64,000 nucleotides of DNA from Devosia sp. Leaf420 (lineage in GTDB: Bacteria > Pseudomonadota > Alphaproteobacteria > Rhizobiales > Devosiaceae), in the NCBI RefSeq assembly GCF_001425445.1, contig NZ_LMQU01000009.1:17817-81816 (forward strand), given 5' to 3'. The translations under genes and the position numbers were made by a program. This document shows positions 61,028 to 64,000 of the stretch, one piece after another. The notes beneath the pieces are model-generated. The model did not search any database. It was given only the letters and a program-made list of their open reading frames with translations, and was not told the DNA's origin. Within the stretch, counting starts at the first letter, position 1. Every line of letters starts with the position of its first letter.

Positions 61028-61789
61028 CTACCGCCGGAACAGCACCCCGCCCAACCAGCCGGTAAACAGCGCCAGCACGACGCAGGCGATGCCATATAGC
61101 AGCGGTGACTGCGTCGCTGATTGCGCGAGGAACCGCTCGAAATCGATCTTGCGGACCGCAAATCCCTCGGACTTGCGAGCGATGATCTGGCCGTTCTTGA
61201 ACACATAGGTCTGGGCGATATAGGGCCCGGGCGGTGCGCTGCTCGGCAGGGTCAACTGCGCCGAATAGAACGTGTCGGACATGAACTGGACGCCGTTTTC
61301 CTGCACGCCAAACAAGCCATCCTGCGACATCAGGCGGATCAGTTCGCGCCCGAATTCGAGCGTCTTCATGAAGCCGGCCGGGTTCGGCGCCATGGCATGG
61401 GCTTCGGGCAGGATGTAGTTTTCATTAAGGAGGTTGATGTCGGCGATCTCGATCAGCCGCTTGCTCGATAGCACATGGAAATAGCTCGGAAAGCGCTTGA
61501 ACTCGACCTGCTCGGTATTGAGCCAGATGCCGAAATTATGCGTCATCTCGCGCGCGACCCGGTTCTGCGTCGGGCCAAGGATGACGACGACGACGTCGAA
61601 CGGTCCCTGAACGACGCGCTCCGTCGATCCAGCATCGGGCGCGATCGTGCCGTAAAAAGTCAGCCGCTCGCCGTCAAAGCTCGAGGTGATCTGGATCGTG
61701 TCATTGGAAATGCCTGAAACCAGCCGTTCGGCTTGGACGGGCAGGACGGGAAGCAGCAGCGCCAGGATAAAAAGCCAAAGCCGTTTCAT
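61028..61789 (-). CDS. TIGR02186-family membrane-anchored periplasmic protein
   Basis: 253 residues. Signal peptide (1-20), periplasmic beta domain starting RLVSGISNDTIQITSSFDG with YGTIAPDAG and VVVVILGP, and a C-terminal membrane helix (about 229-248) followed by RR. This gene regularly stands beside a TauE/SafE transporter. Its start overlaps the transporter stop (ATGA), so the pair likely forms one transport complex. Biochemical role unknown. Confidence 0.85.
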   Translation of the reverse strand: MKRLWLFILALLLPVLPVQAERLVSGISNDTIQITSSFDGERLTFYGTIAPDAGSTERVVQGPFDVVVVILGPTQNRVAREMTHNFGIWLNTEQVEFKRFPSYFHVLSSKRLIEIADINLLNENYILPEAHAMAPNPAGFMKTLEFGRELIRLMSQDGLFGVQENGVQFMSDTFYSAQLTLPSSAPPGPYIAQTYVFKNGQIIARKSEGFAVRKIDFERFLAQSATQSPLLYGIACVVLALFTGWLGGVLFRR

Positions 61790-62703
61790 CGCGCCACTGC
61801 CATCGAGAACACATCGCTCGGGGTCAAGACCAGCGATAGCCCGAAGCGAATAGCGACGGCGAGGACGAGGAGGGCGAGAAGCCCGCGCAATTGTTCGCCG
61901 CGCAGGTGCTGGCCTGCCGCAGCGCCAAATTGTGCGCCGGCCGTGCCGCCCACCATCAGGCAGAAGGCGAGGAGAATATCGACGCTCTGGCTCTGCACCG
62001 CATGCATGATCGTCGTAGCCGCCATCATGGCAACGACCTGCGCGAGCGAGGTCCCGATCACGACATTGCCGGGCACGCGCAAGAGATAGACGAGCGCGGG
62101 CACCATGACGAAGCCGCCGCCAATGCCGAGGAGCGAGCCGACGAAGCCGATAAAGAGCCCGATCAAGAGGACCGGCAGCACGCTGATATAGAGCCGGCTC
62201 TTCTTGAAGCGCACGCGCCAGGGCAGGCCATGGATCCAGCTATGCTGGTTGGGCTGTCGGTCGCGAACGACGACGCCCTTGCGCTGCTTGAGGAGCGCGC
62301 GCACCGATTCCTGCAGCATCAAGGTGCCGACAAAGCCAAGGAGCACCACGAAGCCGACCGCGATGACAAGATCGAGTTGGCCATTGGCCCTCAGGATCGA
62401 GAAGGTCGCAACGCCCCCGAAAGCGCCGAGAATGCCCGAAAGGATGAGGTACATCGCCAGATGCAGGTCGATGCCGCCGCGTCGATAGTGGCTAAGCGCC
62501 CCTGAGGTCGAGGCGGCAACGACCTGCCCGGTCACCGATGCAACGGCGACCGAAGTCGGGACGCCGGAAAAAATCAGCAGCGGGGTGAGGAGAAAGCCAC
62601 CACCGACGCCGAACAGTCCCGACAAGAAGCCGACTGCCCCTCCGATCCCCACGAGGAAAAAGAGGTTCACGGAAAGCTCGGCGATCGGCAGATAGATCTG
62701 CAA
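61786..62703 (-). CDS. TauE/SafE-family anion exporter
   Basis: 305 residues with seven to nine helices in two repeats: GAVGFLSGLFGVGGGFLLTPLL near the start and GFVGSLLGIGGGFVMVPALVYLL in the second half, both Gly-rich TauE motifs. A basic loop (KQRKGVVVRDRQ) lies between. The family moves sulfite, sulfoacetate or related anions. It starts with TTG at 62703 (no ATG nearby gives a full first helix). Confidence 0.85.
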   Translation of the reverse strand: MQIYLPIAELSVNLFFLVGIGGAVGFLSGLFGVGGGFLLTPLLIFSGVPTSVAVASVTGQVVAASTSGALSHYRRGGIDLHLAMYLILSGILGAFGGVATFSILRANGQLDLVIAVGFVVLLGFVGTLMLQESVRALLKQRKGVVVRDRQPNQHSWIHGLPWRVRFKKSRLYISVLPVLLIGLFIGFVGSLLGIGGGFVMVPALVYLLRVPGNVVIGTSLAQVVAMMAATTIMHAVQSQSVDILLAFCLMVGGTAGAQFGAAAGQHLRGEQLRGLLALLVLAVAIRFGLSLVLTPSDVFSMAVAR

Positions 62704-62835
62704 GACCCTGGGTCCCGTCTGGTCTGGTGTTTGAGCCTGAAGCTAACGGTTAGACCGTCAACAAGTGGTCAAGGTTCCAGAAAAACAGGTCAAAATTTTA
62801 TCGATCCGTAGGATTTTTTGTGCACCGCCGTTTGG

Positions 62836-63234
62836 CTAGTTCGCCACAGGCGTCGCCATCAGCTCCCACACATTGCCCTCGGTATCCTCGAAATAGGCCG
62901 AATAGCCCCATTCCGATTCCGTGCCCGGGGTAATGATGAGACCGCCACCGATCAGCACGCGCTCGAGGATCGCATCAACTTCCTCGGCGCTCTCCGCGCG
63001 GTGGCTGAGCACGAAGCCGGGGGTGCCTTCGAGAGCTTCGGGCTTGCCGGCGGTCAGGGCAATCTGCTCGCGCGGGAAGAGAACGAAGGAAAAATCGTCA
63101 TCGAAAAAGAAGGCGATGTGATCTTCACCCGCGCCGATCTGCTCATCGGGAATGTCGAACAATTCGCGATAAAACACAAAGGCGCGTTCGAGTTCGTCCA
63201 CCCCGATGGTGATGATGTTGATTTTCGGCTTCAT
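62836..63234 (-). CDS. VOC (glyoxalase/bleomycin resistance) family protein
   Basis: 132 residues with two beta-alpha-beta-beta-beta units. INIITIGVDELERAFVFYRELF opens the first; WGYSAYFEDTEGNVWELMATP closes the second with the metal-site Glu. Members include glyoxalases, dioxygenases and drug-binding proteins; this one lacks features to choose. Monocistronic. Confidence 0.85.
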   Translation of the reverse strand: MKPKINIITIGVDELERAFVFYRELFDIPDEQIGAGEDHIAFFFDDDFSFVLFPREQIALTAGKPEALEGTPGFVLSHRAESAEEVDAILERVLIGGGLIITPGTESEWGYSAYFEDTEGNVWELMATPVAN

Positions 63235-63263
63235 GGCGCACTCCGGTTTCGCGGTGGCCTCGT

Positions 63264-63935
63264 CTAGGCTTTTTCTGCCCCGGTGGCAAAGAGCGCTTCG
63301 AATTGCCCTTCTTCGATGCGGGCAGCCGCGATGACAGCCTGGGTACGGCTATCGACATCGAGCTTTTGGAGGATGGCGGAGACGTGGGCCTTCACCGTCG
63401 CTTCGGAAATGGACAGTTCATAGGCGATCTGCTTGTTCATCAGCCCATCGCTGAGCATCATCAGAACACGGACCTGCTGCGGGGTGAGGGCCGCAAGCCG
63501 CTTCATCAGCGCAGATTGTTCGTCCTCGCCGGTCAGGGTCGTGCCCTTAGGTATGAATACTTCCCCCGCGAGCACTGTCTCGATCGCACGCCGGATCTCC
63601 GTCGGACCTTCGGACTTGTGAAGATAACCCGAGGCGCCAAGCTCGAAGGCGCGGCGCACGACGGTCGCATCTTCGACCGCGGAAATGATCATTACCGGAA
63701 TATCGGGATATTGCGCCCGCACCAGCAAGAGACCGGAAAAACCCCGCACGCCCGGCATGTTGAGGTCGAGCAGCACTAGGTCGCAATCGCGGTCGGCATC
63801 GAGCGATTTGCTCAACGCGTTGAGGTCGCCTGACTCCTCGACATGCACGGTCGCATCCCCTCCCGCAAGCGTCTGGCGCAGGGCTGCGCGGAACAGCGGA
63901 TGGTCGTCGACGATGATGATACGGCGGCGAGTCAT
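63264..63935 (-). CDS. NarL/LuxR-type response regulator
   Basis: 223 residues. Receiver domain (1-120) with acidic VDDHP, phosphoacceptor Asp in LVLLDLNMPG, Ser in ISAVED and Lys in LHKSEG. The C-terminal LuxR HTH (about 148-210) reads LTPQQVRVLMMLSDGLMNKQIAYELSISEATVKAHVSAIL in its helices. It is a DNA-binding two-component regulator. A possible reading frame diverges from it at the window edge and could be its sensor kinase. Confidence 0.93.
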   Translation of the reverse strand: MTRRRIIIVDDHPLFRAALRQTLAGGDATVHVEESGDLNALSKSLDADRDCDLVLLDLNMPGVRGFSGLLLVRAQYPDIPVMIISAVEDATVVRRAFELGASGYLHKSEGPTEIRRAIETVLAGEVFIPKGTTLTGEDEQSALMKRLAALTPQQVRVLMMLSDGLMNKQIAYELSISEATVKAHVSAILQKLDVDSRTQAVIAAARIEEGQFEALFATGAEKA

Positions 63936-63963
63936 GGGCGTTTGGAACTCCAGAAGCGATCAA

Positions 63964-64000
63964 ATGACGAGAAAACCATCGTTTCAGGCCTTCAGCATTC
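63964..64000 (+). CDS. Possible start of a divergent gene (partial)
   Basis: An ATG at 63964 opens MTRKPSFQAFSI and runs to the window end without a stop. It is divergent from the response regulator 28 bp away. Too short to identify; a sensor histidine kinase would be a natural neighbour, but that is a guess. Confidence 0.3.
   Translation, partial: MTRKPSFQAFSI

Noticed and set aside
62743-62753. CTAACGGTTAG upstream of the TauE/SafE gene, resembling the CTAACATGTTAG operator
   Set aside because: Its centre differs (one base instead of two between arms), so it is not the same site, and the gene has no link to the sugar pathway.
1-64000. CRISPR arrays, insertion sequences or toxin-antitoxin pairs
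   Set aside because: I saw no regularly spaced repeats, transposase motifs or small overlapping toxin/antitoxin genes anywhere in the window.

Overview
The window reads as a chromosomal segment of a GC-rich alphaproteobacterium of the order Hyphomicrobiales, most likely Devosia or a close relative (genus inferred from overall resemblance, not proven). Markers for this are a GapR (DUF2312) gene, a class I lysyl-tRNA synthetase, a SAM-II riboswitch ahead of metZ, a duplicated-domain dCTP deaminase, the ligase-associated helicase/PdeM pair and many short ATGA gene overlaps. No phage, transposase, CRISPR array or rRNA is visible; the only tRNA is tRNA-Gly(CCC).

Layout. 0-5.9 kb: the tail of a ManC-like gene, L-serine dehydratase, an esterase, a LprI-like protein, RidA, a fructokinase-type kinase and a diheme cytochrome c. 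5.9-6.7 kb: an orphan, visibly less GC-rich gene that looks like an HNH nuclease with its catalytic positions lost. 6.7-10.5 kb: an acid-sugar catabolic cluster (FAH-type hydrolase, FucU mutarotase, FCD/GntR regulator, divergent UxaA-type dehydratase). 10.5-18 kb: envelope and nucleotide-sugar genes (SGNH protein, lytic transglycosylase, galE, galU, beta-barrel, NfeD/SPFH pair). 18-22 kb: eda, modE-modA-modB without modC, lldD and a receiver protein. 22.4-26.4 kb: rpmJ, two SRPBCC paralogues, pyk, DUF1036 and gapR. 26.4-31.5 kb: PIG-V and DPM1-GtrA glycosyltransferases, then dxs. 31.5-38.6 kb: a DUF882 peptidase-fold protein, an L,D-transpeptidase, membrane proteins and an MFS exporter. 38.6-43.0 kb: ECF sigma/anti-sigma, ExoD and two CNNM/CBS proteins. 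43.5-47.8 kb: a type I secretion ABC/HlyD pair flanked by two unfamiliar acidic proteins. 47.9-64 kb: tRNA-Gly, dcd, metZ, a solute-binding protein, TerB, lysS, an AAC(6')-like acetyltransferase with an S24 repressor, pyrD, a small kinase, the DNA-repair helicase and PdeM, TauE/SafE, a VOC protein and a LuxR response regulator.

How the parts may work together. The 12-bp palindrome CTAACATGTTAG sits beside the start of the FCD/GntR gene and again 50 bp before lldD, about 12 kb away. An L-fucose-type pathway ending in a FAH hydrolase would release L-lactate plus pyruvate, and LldD consumes L-lactate, so one regulator may control both. The type I secretion locus has a strong intrinsic terminator between its small first gene and the exporter, the arrangement expected of an abundant substrate followed by a scarce transporter. 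Dispersed palindromic elements lie between several genes, and one pair forms the apparent 5' leader of a solute-binding protein gene.
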